From: Betaproteobacteria bacterium
Lineage (GTDB): Bacteria; Pseudomonadota; Gammaproteobacteria; Burkholderiales; Casimicrobiaceae
Direction: 5' to 3'
Length of the DNA: 64,000 nucleotides
Assembly: GCA_016717855.1 (NCBI GenBank)
Contig: JADKEV010000008.1
Location: forward strand, 62,001 to 126,000
Shown: in pieces, positions 25,307 through 34,661 of the stretch
Layout: every line of letters begins with the position of its first letter
Position numbering within the stretch: the stretch's first letter is position 1
Made by a program: the position numbers and the translations under genes
The notes under the pieces: model-generated
Databases searched by the model: none
What the model was told of the DNA's origin: nothing
What the model saw: only the letters and a program-made list of their open reading frames with translations

Positions 25307-27133
25307 ATGATCGCATCTCTCCACGCCCTTCTGCTCGCGTTGCTGTTCGCAGCCGTTCACGCGCAAGCCGCGGGACTCCCCGACACCGGCCAGGACACCT
25401 GCTACGACGACGCCGTCGCGGACAGCGTGGCTGCCTCCAACGCCGGCAGCATCGCCCTCGACGCCGGCAGCCATCCCCGCCAGGATTGCCGCTACGGGCG
25501 CGATGTGGCGGCGGCGGCCGGCGCGCTCGCCAGGACCGGCACCGGCCCCAAGGGATTCGACTACACGCGGATCGGCAACAACGGCACGGACCTCGCTGCG
25601 AACGCGCCGCCGGGAGCCGGGCCCGACGAATGGGCCTGCACCCGGGACAACGTCACCGGCCTGACCTGGGAGGTCAAGACCGCCGGCAGCACCGATCTGC
25701 GCTATTTCGGCCACGGCTATACCTGGTACAGCACCGACGGCAGCACCAACGGCGGCACGGCCGGCAACACGGCCAGCACGACCTGTGACGCCGCCGCGCG
25801 CGGCAGCCCGTGCAACACCGAAGGCTTCGCCTCTGCAGTCAACGCCGCGGCGCTGTGCGGACACGCGGACTGGCGCATGCCCACGCAGCGGGAACTGCTC
25901 AGCCTGATCAGTGCGGACGGATCGACTCCCGCCATTGCCGGGGCGTGGTTCCCCAATACGCCCGCGAACTTCCACTGGTCCGGTACATCGTCCGCGAGGA
26001 CTGTCGGGTACGCATGGACCGTCGACTTCATGACCGGCCACACGACCGGCAGCAGCAAGACGAGCAACACCCCCCGCTACGTGCGCCTGGTCCGCGGCGG
26101 AACGCCCGACAATGGCACGGCCTGCACTGCCGCCAATCCTCTCGCCAGCGCGACCGAATCCACGCCGACCGCCGCCTTCACCATCCACGGCGATGGCACG
26201 CTCACCCACCAGCTGACGGGCCTGATGTGGAAGCAATGCCCGCAGGGGCTGAGCGGCGCGGGCTGCGCTACCGGCACGGCGGCCGCGCTGACCTGGCGCG
26301 GCGCGCTGATGAACGCGGTCGCGGACACGAGCGCGGGCTACCACGACTGGCGCCTGCCGAACAAGAAAGAACTCGAATCCATCGTCGAGTTCTGCGGGTC
26401 CGGCCCGGCCATCAATCAGGTCGTGTTCCCGGCGGTGAGCACGCGCAGCTTCTGGACCGGCACCACGCATCTGCCGTTCCCCAGCGACACCTGGATCGTC
26501 GGCTTCGACAGCGGCTACAGCGGCGCCGACGCGAAGTCGAGCACCAACAACCTGGTGCGCCTGGTGCGCGGCGGGCGGACGTACGACGCCTACGATGCGC
26601 TGCAGAAACGCACAGTGGTCGAATACCTGAACACCGGCGACTTCCCGGATTCGCCGGGCGGGCACTTCTTCTACTCGTCGGATCCCGCGGAGCAGGCCGC
26701 CGTCGATGCGGGCGCGGCCGGACAGTTCACGCGCACCGGCCGCCAGTTCCTCACCGGCGGCACGGAGCCGGTGTGCCGCTTCTACGGCTCGATGACGCCC
26801 GGCCCCAACTCGCACTTCTTCACCGTCGAGGCCGACGAATGCAACGCCCTGATCGCCGCGCAGGTTACGCCCCGGCCGCTGACAGTGCAGCAGTGGAACT
26901 TCGAAGGCGCCAGCTACGCGACGACTCCGGCTGCCGTCGCCGCGAACGGGGCGCGGACGTGTCCGGCCAACACGCTGCCGCTTTATCGGGCGTACAACAA
27001 CGCCTACCCGACTAGCGGGCCGAAGAATCCGTGGGATTCGAACCACCGCTTCACGCCGGCGCTGTCCGACATCGCCGCGATGGTGGCGGGCGGCTGGCGC
27101 GATGAAGGGCTGGTGTTCTGCACGACACAGTAA
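25307..27133 (+). CDS. Fused A:B secreted protein, array unit 3
   Basis: This single 608-residue protein joins an A-type module (residues 1 to about 265, with signal peptide, DEWACTRDNVTGLTWEVKT, HADWRMPTQRELLSLISADG) to a complete mature B-type module (ACTAANPLASATESTPTAAF, HDWRLPNKKELESIVEFCG, PVCRFYGSMTPGPNSHFFTV, NPWDSNHRFTPALSDIAAMV). The junction is exact: A normally ends RLVRGGPF and stops, whereas here RLVRGGTPDNGTACTAA runs straight into the B sequence. The B signal peptide and the intergenic DNA are missing. This suggests that the A and B products act together outside the cell. No frameshift is involved. Confidence 0.88.
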   Translation: MIASLHALLLALLFAAVHAQAAGLPDTGQDTCYDDAVADSVAASNAGSIALDAGSHPRQDCRYGRDVAAAAGALARTGTGPKGFDYTRIGNNGTDLAANAPPGAGPDEWACTRDNVTGLTWEVKTAGSTDLRYFGHGYTWYSTDGSTNGGTAGNTASTTCDAAARGSPCNTEGFASAVNAAALCGHADWRMPTQRELLSLISADGSTPAIAGAWFPNTPANFHWSGTSSARTVGYAWTVDFMTGHTTGSSKTSNTPRYVRLVRGGTPDNGTACTAANPLASATESTPTAAFTIHGDGTLTHQLTGLMWKQCPQGLSGAGCATGTAAALTWRGALMNAVADTSAGYHDWRLPNKKELESIVEFCGSGPAINQVVFPAVSTRSFWTGTTHLPFPSDTWIVGFDSGYSGADAKSSTNNLVRLVRGGRTYDAYDALQKRTVVEYLNTGDFPDSPGGHFFYSSDPAEQAAVDAGAAGQFTRTGRQFLTGGTEPVCRFYGSMTPGPNSHFFTVEADECNALIAAQVTPRPLTVQQWNFEGASYATTPAAVAANGARTCPANTLPLYRAYNNAYPTSGPKNPWDSNHRFTPALSDIAAMVAGGWRDEGLVFCTTQ

Positions 27134-27144
27134 AGCCTGGCGGA

Positions 27145-27171
27145 ATGCGGGGGCCGGTCCCGCGCCCGCAT
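27145..27171. terminator. Stem-loop between convergent genes
   Basis: ATGCGGG pairs with CCCGCAT across a GC-rich loop, lying between the stop of the fused array gene and the stop of the convergent gene. It could end both transcripts. There is no U-tract. Confidence 0.4.
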
Positions 27172-27181
27172 CCCATGTGCG

Positions 27182-27976
27182 CTACGGGATCAACAACTGA
27201 ATGTACTGCTCGATCTGCGCCGCCGTGGTTCGCGTGGCGCCAGTCCCTATCGCATTGGCAATCAATCCGGGCCCCCGCAGGTTGAAGAGGTACCGGAGCA
27301 GCATCAAGCCGTCGGACAGCGCGTCATAGCTGCCGTTGCCGTCGATGTCGAGTGGGCGATACGCAAACGTCGCATCGAAGCGATTCGTAAAGCCCAGCAT
27401 CGATGCGTTGCCCGTGTTTCCGGTCATGGACACGATGCTGCCGGCTGAGAGCGTAAGCGGCTGGCCCGCGGGAATCGTGCAGTCCTTGTGACTGCCCAAA
27501 ATACCGATGATTGCCTGGCAGACCGGCGCGCCGGGGATACTGAACTGTACGGCGCCGAGCGCATTGTTGGTGCTGGACGCCGGATTTAGATCGACGGCAA
27601 ACAACGGTCCATACGCGACAATCCCCAGGCCCGCAGGGCTGATGATCGCGGTATAGCTGACAATGAAGCTCGACGTCTGACCAGCATTCACGAAAAACAC
27701 GACCCCGGGATTGGCGCTGTTCTTGCTGAAAGTCAGGACCGCGGCGAGGCCGCCACCCGAGCTGACATCGATGCTGATATCGGCGGCACCGAAAGCAGTG
27801 CCGCCACCGCTTGCGTTGCTCTGTGGCAACGCGAAGCCGGTGAACGTATACGTGACGGTACCGCCGACCGTTATGGTGCAAGCCATGGGTGCCGCCACGG
27901 TTCCGCAGGATACGGCGCGCACATCCGCCGCCATGAGCATCATCAACAGCAGCAGTCCGGGCACGAAACTTCTCAT
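27182..27976 (-). CDS. Secreted protein with C-terminal dockerin-like repeat
   Basis: This 264-residue exported protein has a signal peptide (MRSFVPGLLLLMMLMAADVR). A beta-rich central domain of about 180 residues follows, with two early cysteines (SCGTV, ACTI) and two later ones. The last 60 residues read RPLDIDGNGSYDALSDGLML, LRYLFNLRG and TAAQIEQYIQLLIP. The D.DGNG.YD.L.DGL..LR pattern resembles a dockerin or EF-hand calcium loop and matches the orphan fragment at 19314-19528. The function of the central domain is unknown. It converges on the array and is divergent from the S9 peptidase gene. Confidence 0.75.
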   Translation of the reverse strand: MRSFVPGLLLLMMLMAADVRAVSCGTVAAPMACTITVGGTVTYTFTGFALPQSNASGGGTAFGAADISIDVSSGGGLAAVLTFSKNSANPGVVFFVNAGQTSSFIVSYTAIISPAGLGIVAYGPLFAVDLNPASSTNNALGAVQFSIPGAPVCQAIIGILGSHKDCTIPAGQPLTLSAGSIVSMTGNTGNASMLGFTNRFDATFAYRPLDIDGNGSYDALSDGLMLLRYLFNLRGPGLIANAIGTGATRTTAAQIEQYIQLLIP

Positions 27977-28254
27977 CGGAACTCCTATCCTGGGAATTGA
28001 CCCTGCGGGACTGCTGCGGAGTCTGCGCGGGGTCAGGGGGACTTGTCAATGCACGGCACACATCGGGCAGGACTTCTCGCACGAATGACCCGTCGAGCCT
28101 CGTTTGCGCGACGGGGGACTCTGGAACGTGCCTGCCGGGATTCCCGCTGCTGGTTCTTCGCGCCGCCCCTGCCACCCTGTAACATGAGCCCGGTCCCGCA
28201 CATGTGGTGCCCCAACCCCGGCACTGCGCGGCAATACGCTCCGGATCGCATCCC

Positions 28255-30204
28255 ATGAACGGCACTGCCTCCCCGACTCCCGCCCCTTGCGGCAGCTGGA
28301 AATCCCCGATCACTTCCGACCTGATCGTCGGCGCCTCGACGCCGATCGACGAAATCGCCGTCGCCGGCGGCGACATCTACTGGACCGAGCGCCGGCCGCA
28401 GGAGGGCGGTCGCAATGCGCTGGTCCGGCGCCGCGCCGACGGCATGATCGAAGACCTGACACCCGCCCCGTTCAGCGCGCGCAGCCGCGCGCATGAATAC
28501 GGCGGCGGCGCGTTCAGCGTGTCGCCGCTCGGGATCTTCTTCTGCTCGTTCGAAGATCAGCGACTCCATCGGCTGGGCGCAGACGGCCTGCCCGGCGCGT
28601 TGACGCACCTGGCCGGCATGCGCTATGCCGACATGATCGCGGACGTCGCGCGCAACCGCCTGATCGCCGTGCGCGAGGATCACAATGGCGGCGGCGAGGC
28701 GGTCAATGCGCTGGTCGCCATCGATGTCGCGACGGGCGCGGAACGGCTGCTGGCGGGCGGTCACGATTTCTTTTCGACGCCTGTGCTCAGTCCGGATGGC
28801 AGCCGGCTCGCGTGGCTCACCTGGGATCATCCGAACATGCCGTGGGACGGCACCGACCTGTGGGTCGCTGCCATAGGAGACGACGGGACGCCGGGCGCGC
28901 CGCGGCACGTCGCGGGTGGCGCTGCCGAGTCGATCTTTCAGCCGGCCTGGTCGCCCTCGGGCGAACTGCATTTCGTGTCCGACCGCAGCGGCTGGTGGAA
29001 CCTGTATCGGGAGCGTAGCGGGACGATAGAGGCGCTGCACCCGATGGCGGCGGAGTTCGGGGTGCCGCAGTGGGTGTTCGGGATGAGCACGTACGGCTTC
29101 GATGGCCGGGGACGGATCGTGTGCGCGTACAGCAGCGGCGGCGACTGGCGCCTGGCCCTGCTCGATCCGGAGGCCGGCAGCTTCGAGACACTCGTCACGT
29201 CGCTGCGCACCATCCGCCGCGTGCGCGTGGGCGCCGACTTCGCGGTGGTCGTCGGGGGCACGCCGGCACGGCCCGACGGCGTCGTGCGCATCGACCTCGG
29301 CACTCACGGGGAGCAGGTCATCCGCAGTTCCAGCAGCGCAATCGTCGACCCCGGCTACGTCGCCATCGCCGAGGCCATCACCTTCCCGACCGAAGGCGGG
29401 CTCGACGCGCACGGGTTCTTCTACCGGCCCACGAACGCCGCGTATCGCGCCGCCGCCGGCGAGCGCCCGCCGCTGCTGGTGCTCAATCACGGCGGCCCGA
29501 CCTCGGCGACCGACGCCGGCTTCAACTGGTCGATCCAGTTCTGGACCAGCCGCGGCATCGGTGTCGTCGACGTCAACTACGGCGGCAGCAGCGGCTATGG
29601 CCGCGCGTACCGGCAGCGGCTCAACGGACAATGGGGCGTGGTCGACGTCGACGATGCGGTGAATGCCGCGAAGTACCTGGTCGCGCGCGGCGACGCGGAT
29701 GGCGAGCGCCTCGCCATCCGCGGGGGCAGCGCCGGGGGCTACACGGCGCTGTGCGCATTGACCTTCCGGAACTTCTTCAAGGCCGGCGCCAGTCACTATG
29801 GCATCGGCGACCTGGAAACGCTGGTGCGCGACACGCACAAGTTCGAGGCGCGCTATCTCGACAGCCTGGTCGGTCCGTACCCGGCGCAACAGGCGCTCTA
29901 CCGCGCGCGCTCGCCGATCCACTTCACCCAGCGACTCGCGGCGGCGATGATCCTGTTCCAGGGTGCCGACGACAAGGCTGTCCCGCCCAACCAGGCGGAG
30001 GCCATGTACGAGGCCGTCCGCGCCAAGGGCCTGCCGGTCGCCTACCTGCTGTTCGAGAAAGAGGGACACGGTTTCCGCCGCGCGGAGAACATCAAGCGGG
30101 CGCTTGAAGCGGAATTGTATTTCTACGGCAGGCTATTCGGCTTCGCGCCGGCCGACGCGATCGCGCCGGTGCGGATCGAGAATCTGCCTGCCAGTATCGG
30201 GTAG
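28255..30204 (+). CDS. S9-family prolyl oligopeptidase-like peptidase
   Basis: This cytoplasmic serine peptidase of 649 residues cleaves short peptides, often releasing dipeptides. The N-terminal two thirds form a beta-propeller (repeats such as SPDGSRLAWLTWDHPNMPWD and SPSGELHFVSDRSGWWNLYR). The C-terminal alpha/beta hydrolase domain carries the nucleophile elbow RGGSAGGYTAL, the acid in FQGADDKAVPP and the His in KEGHGFRRAENI. No signal peptide is present with the ATG at 28255, chosen because it is the first Met before the propeller. Many relatives are annotated as acylaminoacyl-peptidase or dipeptidyl peptidase. The exact specificity is open. Confidence 0.92.
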   Translation: MNGTASPTPAPCGSWKSPITSDLIVGASTPIDEIAVAGGDIYWTERRPQEGGRNALVRRRADGMIEDLTPAPFSARSRAHEYGGGAFSVSPLGIFFCSFEDQRLHRLGADGLPGALTHLAGMRYADMIADVARNRLIAVREDHNGGGEAVNALVAIDVATGAERLLAGGHDFFSTPVLSPDGSRLAWLTWDHPNMPWDGTDLWVAAIGDDGTPGAPRHVAGGAAESIFQPAWSPSGELHFVSDRSGWWNLYRERSGTIEALHPMAAEFGVPQWVFGMSTYGFDGRGRIVCAYSSGGDWRLALLDPEAGSFETLVTSLRTIRRVRVGADFAVVVGGTPARPDGVVRIDLGTHGEQVIRSSSSAIVDPGYVAIAEAITFPTEGGLDAHGFFYRPTNAAYRAAAGERPPLLVLNHGGPTSATDAGFNWSIQFWTSRGIGVVDVNYGGSSGYGRAYRQRLNGQWGVVDVDDAVNAAKYLVARGDADGERLAIRGGSAGGYTALCALTFRNFFKAGASHYGIGDLETLVRDTHKFEARYLDSLVGPYPAQQALYRARSPIHFTQRLAAAMILFQGADDKAVPPNQAEAMYEAVRAKGLPVAYLLFEKEGHGFRRAENIKRALEAELYFYGRLFGFAPADAIAPVRIENLPASIG

Positions 30205-30304
30205 GCCGGGCGGCGGGACACGCAAGCATAGCCGCACACGGACGATGCCCGTTCCGTGCGCTGGCGAACGTGCGCGGGTCCGGAATCGCAAGTATGATCG
30301 TCCC

Positions 30305-31786
30305 ATGGCAAATTCACGCAAGACAGTCAAGACTGATCTGAGAGCCATCGCCCACGAGGCGATGCTGCAACGCGGGTTGCTCCCGGAATTTTCCGCGGCA
30401 GTCCTCGCGCAGGCTGAGGGAATCGCGGCCCCCGCAAGAGGATCAGGGCCCGGCGTCCGCGACCTGCGCCACTTGCCCTGGGCGTCGATCGACAACGACG
30501 ACTCGCGCGACCTCGACCAGTTATCGGTAGCGCAGCCGCTGGCCGGCGGCGCGGTGCAGATCCTGGTCGCCATCGCCGACGTCGACGCGCTGGTCGCGAA
30601 GGATTCCCCCATCGACGGCCATGCGTTGACCAACACGACCTCGGTGTACACCGCCGCGCAGATCTTCCCGATGCTGCCGGAAAAGCTCTCGACCGACCTG
30701 ACCTCGCTGAACGAAAGCCAGGTGCGGCTGGCGGTCGTCATCGACATGACGGTGGCCGCCGACGGCACGGTGACCGCCGGCGACATCTACCGGGCCGCCG
30801 TGTACAACCACGCCAAGCTGGCCTACAACAGCGTTGCCGCCTGGCTCGAGGGAACGGGTCCCGCGCCGGAGGCGCTGACCGCGGTCGCGGGGCTGGACGA
30901 ACAGCTGCGCATCCAGGACCGCGCCGCGCAGGCGATGCGGAACATGCGGGAGACGTACGGCGCGCTGCGGCTGGAAACGGCGGAAGCGCGGCCGGTCTTC
31001 GAGGACGACGTCCTGGTCGACATGCGCCCCGACCCGCGCAACCGGGCCAAGGACCTGATCGAGGATTTCATGGTCGCCGCCAACGGCGTGAGCGCGAAGT
31101 ACCTGGAGAAGAAAGGCTATCCGTCGCTGCGGCGGGTGCTGCACACGCCCAAGCGCTGGGATCGCATCGTCGCGCTCGCCGCCGAACTGGGCGCGCGCCT
31201 GCCCGCGAAACCCAGCGCGCCGGCGCTCGATGCCTTTCTGGACGCCCGCCGCCAGGCCGATCCGGAGGGCTATCCCGACGTCTCGCTCGCGGTCGTCAAG
31301 CTGCTGGGCTCTGGCGAATATGCGCTCGAATTGCCCGGCGCGGATACCGAGGGTCACTTCGGGCTCGCGGTGCGCGACTACACGCATTCGACGGCGCCGA
31401 ACCGGCGCTTCCCGGACCTGATCGCGCAGCGACTGCTGAAGGCGGCGATCGCCGGCGTGCCTTCGCCGTACGCCAACGAAGAGCTCGCGACGCTGGCCGC
31501 GCACTGCACGACGCAGGAAGACAATGCGAACAAGGTCGAACGCCAGGTGCGCAAGTCGGCGGCGGCGCTGCTGATGGCCTCGCGCATCGGCGCGCGCTTC
31601 AATGGCATCGTGACCGGCGCATCGGAAAAGGGAACGTGGGTCCGCGTCACGGGCCCGATGGCCGAAGGGCGGGTGGTCCGCGGCTTCGAGGGACTCGATG
31701 TCGGCGACCATGTCCGCGTCGAACTCGTGCGCACCGATGTCGCGCGCGGCTTCATCGACTTCGCCAGGGCGCGGGAGAGATCATGA
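30305..31786 (+). CDS. RNase II / RNB-domain exoribonuclease
   Basis: This nuclease degrades RNA 3-prime to 5-prime. It has 493 residues, shorter than RNase R. The RNB catalytic domain is evident from the acidic metal site IDNDDSRDLDQLSVAQPL (about residues 62-79) and the substrate-binding YTHSTAPNRRFPDLIAQRLL in the last third. A small C-terminal S1-like segment follows (FNGIVTGASEKGTWVRVTGP). The N-terminal cold-shock domains of RNase R are absent. It overlaps the LOG gene by ATGA, so the two are cotranscribed. Confidence 0.92.
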   Translation: MANSRKTVKTDLRAIAHEAMLQRGLLPEFSAAVLAQAEGIAAPARGSGPGVRDLRHLPWASIDNDDSRDLDQLSVAQPLAGGAVQILVAIADVDALVAKDSPIDGHALTNTTSVYTAAQIFPMLPEKLSTDLTSLNESQVRLAVVIDMTVAADGTVTAGDIYRAAVYNHAKLAYNSVAAWLEGTGPAPEALTAVAGLDEQLRIQDRAAQAMRNMRETYGALRLETAEARPVFEDDVLVDMRPDPRNRAKDLIEDFMVAANGVSAKYLEKKGYPSLRRVLHTPKRWDRIVALAAELGARLPAKPSAPALDAFLDARRQADPEGYPDVSLAVVKLLGSGEYALELPGADTEGHFGLAVRDYTHSTAPNRRFPDLIAQRLLKAAIAGVPSPYANEELATLAAHCTTQEDNANKVERQVRKSAAALLMASRIGARFNGIVTGASEKGTWVRVTGPMAEGRVVRGFEGLDVGDHVRVELVRTDVARGFIDFARARERS

Positions 31787-32553
31787 GTGCCGCCGACCGA
31801 CCGCGCAATCCGCTGGCCTACAAGAACGAGGACTTCCTCGACAGCGACGATGCGCGGCCGCTGCGCATCATGGCCGAATACATGCAGCCGCTGCAGGCGT
31901 TCCACCGGCAGCACATCAGCGACACCATCGTCTTCTTCGGCTCTGCGCGGATCACGCCCGACGGGCCACTGGGGCGCTACTACGACGAGGCGCGCGAACT
32001 GGCGCGGCTGGTCACGGTGTGGTCCAAGGGCCTGCCGTCGCATTCGAAGCGCTATGTCGTGTGCACCGGCGGCGGACCCGGCATCATGGAAGCGGCGAAC
32101 CGCGGCGCGTCCGACGCCGCGGGCCGGACCATAGGACTGAACATCGGCCTGCCCCTCGAGCAACAGCCCAACCAGTACATCACGCGCGAACTCTCGTTCG
32201 AGTTCCGCTACTTCTTCATGCGCAAGCTGTGGTTCGCGCACATGGCGCGCGCGCTCGTGGTCTTTCCCGGCGGCTTCGGGACGATGGACGAATTGTTCGA
32301 AATCCTGACTCTGACCCAGACGAAGAAGATCGAGCGCCGCATCCCGGTTTTGCTGTACGGCACGGCGTACTGGAACGAAGTCATCGACTTCGAGGCGATG
32401 GTCAGGCACGGGACGATCAGCCGCGAGGACCTGGCACTGTTCCGCTTCGCCGACGACCCGGCCACGGCGCTCGCGCTGCTGCAGCAAGGCATCGCCGCTG
32501 TGCCGGAGGAAGCCGAGCCGGCCTTCGCGCACTCGCGGCAGCCGCTGTTTTGA
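31783..32553 (+). CDS. LOG-family (TIGR00730-like) nucleotide-binding protein
   Basis: This 256-residue Rossmann-fold protein belongs to the lysine-decarboxylase-like / LOG group. Some members act as cytokinin riboside-5-prime-monophosphate phosphoribohydrolases or nucleotide hydrolases. The hallmark PGGFGTMDE is present, as is the nucleotide-binding CTGGGPGIMEAANRGA. The N-terminal extension before SDTIVFFGSARITPDG marks the longer, type II-like subgroup. The ATG overlaps the stop of the RNB gene. Its substrate in this organism is not known. Confidence 0.88.
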   Translation: MSAADRPRNPLAYKNEDFLDSDDARPLRIMAEYMQPLQAFHRQHISDTIVFFGSARITPDGPLGRYYDEARELARLVTVWSKGLPSHSKRYVVCTGGGPGIMEAANRGASDAAGRTIGLNIGLPLEQQPNQYITRELSFEFRYFFMRKLWFAHMARALVVFPGGFGTMDELFEILTLTQTKKIERRIPVLLYGTAYWNEVIDFEAMVRHGTISREDLALFRFADDPATALALLQQGIAAVPEEAEPAFAHSRQPLF

Positions 32554-32590
32554 ATCTCCCGCTGACGCGACAGTGACCGCCGTTCCTGCC

Positions 32591-32621
32591 GTAGGATGGG
32601 TCGAGCGCAGCGACACCCATC
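32591..32621. repeat. Dispersed palindromic repeat copy
   Basis: GTAGGATGGGTCGAGCGCAG then CGACACCCATC lies between the LOG gene and the PLP lyase. It is a near-consensus single copy. Confidence 0.9.
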
Positions 32622-32687
32622 ATCAACTTCGGAGAGCGTCGATCTGAAACACCGGAATTCCACCAAACCAGCCCCGAGAGCCCGACC

Positions 32688-33851
32688 ATGAATGAAACGA
32701 ATGCAAAGCCCGCCACCATCGCCGCGCAGGCACTGGGCTGGATCGACGGCGAGACACGAAGCATCGTCGCGCCCATCCATACGTCGACCACGTACATCCG
32801 CGACCCGGACAACCAGTACCGCACCGGCCGCATCTACGCCCGCGACAACAATCCGACGTTCGATCAGGCCGAAGCGGTGCTGACCGCGCTCGAGGGCGGC
32901 CACGCGTCGCTGCTCTTCGCCTCCGGGATGGCCGCGGCCACCGCCGTGTTCCAGGCGCTGGCGCCGGGCGATCACGTGCTGGCGCCCAAGGTCATGTACT
33001 GGTCGCTGCGCAACTGGCTGATGAACTTCGCCACGCACTGGGGCTTGCAGGTCGAGTTCCTCGACATGGCCGATCCCGACGCGGTCCAGCGCGCGATCCG
33101 GCCCGGCGCCACCAAGCTGGTGTGGATCGAGACGCCGGCGAACCCGCTGTGGACGATCACCGACATCGCGGCGACCTGCGCCATCGCGCACGCCGCGGGC
33201 GCAGCGGTGGCCGTCGATTCCACCGTCGCCACGCCGGTGCTCTCGCGGCCGCTGGCGCTGGGCGCGGACATCGTGATGCATGCGGCGACCAAGTACCTCA
33301 ACGGCCATTCCGACGTGATCGCGGGCACGCTGACCACACGCGAAGCCTCGCCGTTGTGGGCGCGCATCAAGACCATACGCGCGCAGCTCGGCGGGATCCT
33401 CGGGCCGTTCGAGGCATGGCTGCTCACGCGCGGGATGCGCACCCTGTTCGTTCGCGTGCGCGCGAGTTGCGCCGGCGCGCAGGCCATCGCCGAACATTTC
33501 GCGCGACACCCGGCGATCGAGGAAGTGCTGTACCCGGGGCTGCCCGGCTTTGCTGGACACGCGGTTGCGCAGCGGCAGATGACCGGCGGCTTCGGCGGCA
33601 TGCTCTCGATCCGCGTCCGCGGCGGAGCCGGGGACGAAAGCGGCGAGCGACCGGCGATCGCGACGGCCGCGGGCGTCGCACTATGGAAGCGGGCGACGTC
33701 GCTGGGCGGCGTCGAATCGCTGATCGAGCACCGCGCCAGCATCGAAGGACCCGGAACCCCCGCGCCCGCCAACCTGCTGCGCCTGTCGGTCGGGATCGAA
33801 GACCCCGGCGACCTGATCGCCGACCTGGAGCAGGCGCTGGCGAAACAGTAG
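32688..33851 (+). CDS. Cystathionine beta-lyase-like PLP enzyme
   Basis: This PLP-dependent enzyme of the Cys/Met metabolism family, 387 residues, probably cleaves cystathionine to homocysteine, pyruvate and ammonia. Conserved parts are SIVAPIHTSTTYIRDPDN, HASLLFASGMAAATAVFQAL (PLP phosphate grip) and WIETPANPLWTITDIA. AVDSTVATPVLSRPLALGAD contains the cofactor Asp, and the Schiff-base Lys lies in MHAATKYLNGHSDV. The C-terminus TSLGGVESLIEHRAS is typical. Beta-lyase and gamma-synthase or lyase activities cannot be separated by eye. Its TAG stop is supplied by the first bases of a palindromic repeat. Confidence 0.85.
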   Translation: MNETNAKPATIAAQALGWIDGETRSIVAPIHTSTTYIRDPDNQYRTGRIYARDNNPTFDQAEAVLTALEGGHASLLFASGMAAATAVFQALAPGDHVLAPKVMYWSLRNWLMNFATHWGLQVEFLDMADPDAVQRAIRPGATKLVWIETPANPLWTITDIAATCAIAHAAGAAVAVDSTVATPVLSRPLALGADIVMHAATKYLNGHSDVIAGTLTTREASPLWARIKTIRAQLGGILGPFEAWLLTRGMRTLFVRVRASCAGAQAIAEHFARHPAIEEVLYPGLPGFAGHAVAQRQMTGGFGGMLSIRVRGGAGDESGERPAIATAAGVALWKRATSLGGVESLIEHRASIEGPGTPAPANLLRLSVGIEDPGDLIADLEQALAKQ

Positions 33852-33977
33852 GATGGGTGGAGCGAAGCGATACCCATCACTGGGCTTCGAAGAACCACCC
33901 TCACCCCGGCCCTTGTATGCTCTCCCCGCACGCGGGGCGAGCGAGATTTTCGCGGGATGGGTCGAGCGCAGCGACAC
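33848..33977. repeat. Two direct copies of the dispersed palindromic repeat
   Basis: A full copy at 33848-33878 (GTAGGATGGGTGGAGCGAAG, then CGATACCCATC) includes the stop codon of the PLP lyase. A second partial copy at 33952-33977 reads GCGGGATGGGTCGAGCGCAG then CGACAC. Between them lies CTCTCCCCGCACGCGGGGCG, another palindrome. Confidence 0.85.
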
Positions 33978-33998
33978 TCCGCCTGCGCTTCGACGGAG

Positions 33999-34661
33999 TT
34001 ACGGGGCGAGGGTCGCGAGTATCACTTCGCTGGCCGAAGTGCCTATCCGCGTCGCGCCGGCCTTGAGCATCGCCAGCGCTTCGTCGAGCGTGCGGATGCC
34101 GCCGGAGGCCTTGACGCCCAGCAGCGGCCCGACTGCGGCGCGCAGCAGCCGGACGTCGGCGACGGTGGCGCCGCCGGCGGGATGAAACCCGGTCGACGTC
34201 TTGACGAACGCGGCGCCCGACTCGCCGCACAGCATGCACGCCAACAGCTTCTCGGCCTGCGTCAGCGCCGCGGTTTCCAGGATCACCTTGACCGGCCGGC
34301 CGTCCGCCGCGCGCACTACTGCCTCGATTTCCCGCCGTACCAGGTCGGCGTTGCCGCTCTTGAGTGCCCCGAAGTTCAGGACCATGTCGATCTCGCCCGC
34401 GCCGTCTTCCACGGCGATCGCGGCGGCCCGCGCCTTGACTTCCTCGCGGTCGCAGCCATGCGGAAAGCCGATCACCGTGACCACCTTCGCCGGCGTGCCG
34501 CTCAACGCCCCTGCGGCCAAACTTACCCAACACGGCTGCACGCAATAAAAACCGATCTTCGAAGCGGCGACGACCTCGACCCCGGCGAGGATCTCCCGGT
34601 CGGTCGTCTCGGGCTTGAGCACCGAATGGTCGAGCAACAGGGCGAGGTCGGCTGGCGTCAT
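33999..34661 (-). CDS. deoC: Deoxyribose-phosphate aldolase
   Basis: DeoC splits 2-deoxyribose 5-phosphate into glyceraldehyde 3-phosphate and acetaldehyde in deoxynucleoside breakdown. It has 220 residues, the short bacterial form. The start LLLDHSVLKPETTDREI, VIGFPHGCDREEVKARAA and the Schiff-base Lys in GAAFVKTSTGFHPAGGATV are diagnostic. The second catalytic Lys lies in LLGVKASGGIRTLDEAL. It is convergent with the PLP lyase and divergent from aceE. No other deoxynucleoside genes are nearby, so it appears as a single-gene unit. Confidence 0.96.
   Translation of the reverse strand: MTPADLALLLDHSVLKPETTDREILAGVEVVAASKIGFYCVQPCWVSLAAGALSGTPAKVVTVIGFPHGCDREEVKARAAAIAVEDGAGEIDMVLNFGALKSGNADLVRREIEAVVRAADGRPVKVILETAALTQAEKLLACMLCGESGAAFVKTSTGFHPAGGATVADVRLLRAAVGPLLGVKASGGIRTLDEALAMLKAGATRIGTSASEVILATLAP

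Noticed and set aside
23300..27046. 1248-codon open frame on the minus strand across the array
   Set aside because: It is antisense to three array genes with clear signal peptides, ribosome sites and conserved motifs. The antisense frame stays open because of GC bias and repeats.
28033..30069. 678-codon minus-strand frame
   Set aside because: Shadow of the S9 peptidase, whose catalytic motifs are intact on the plus strand.
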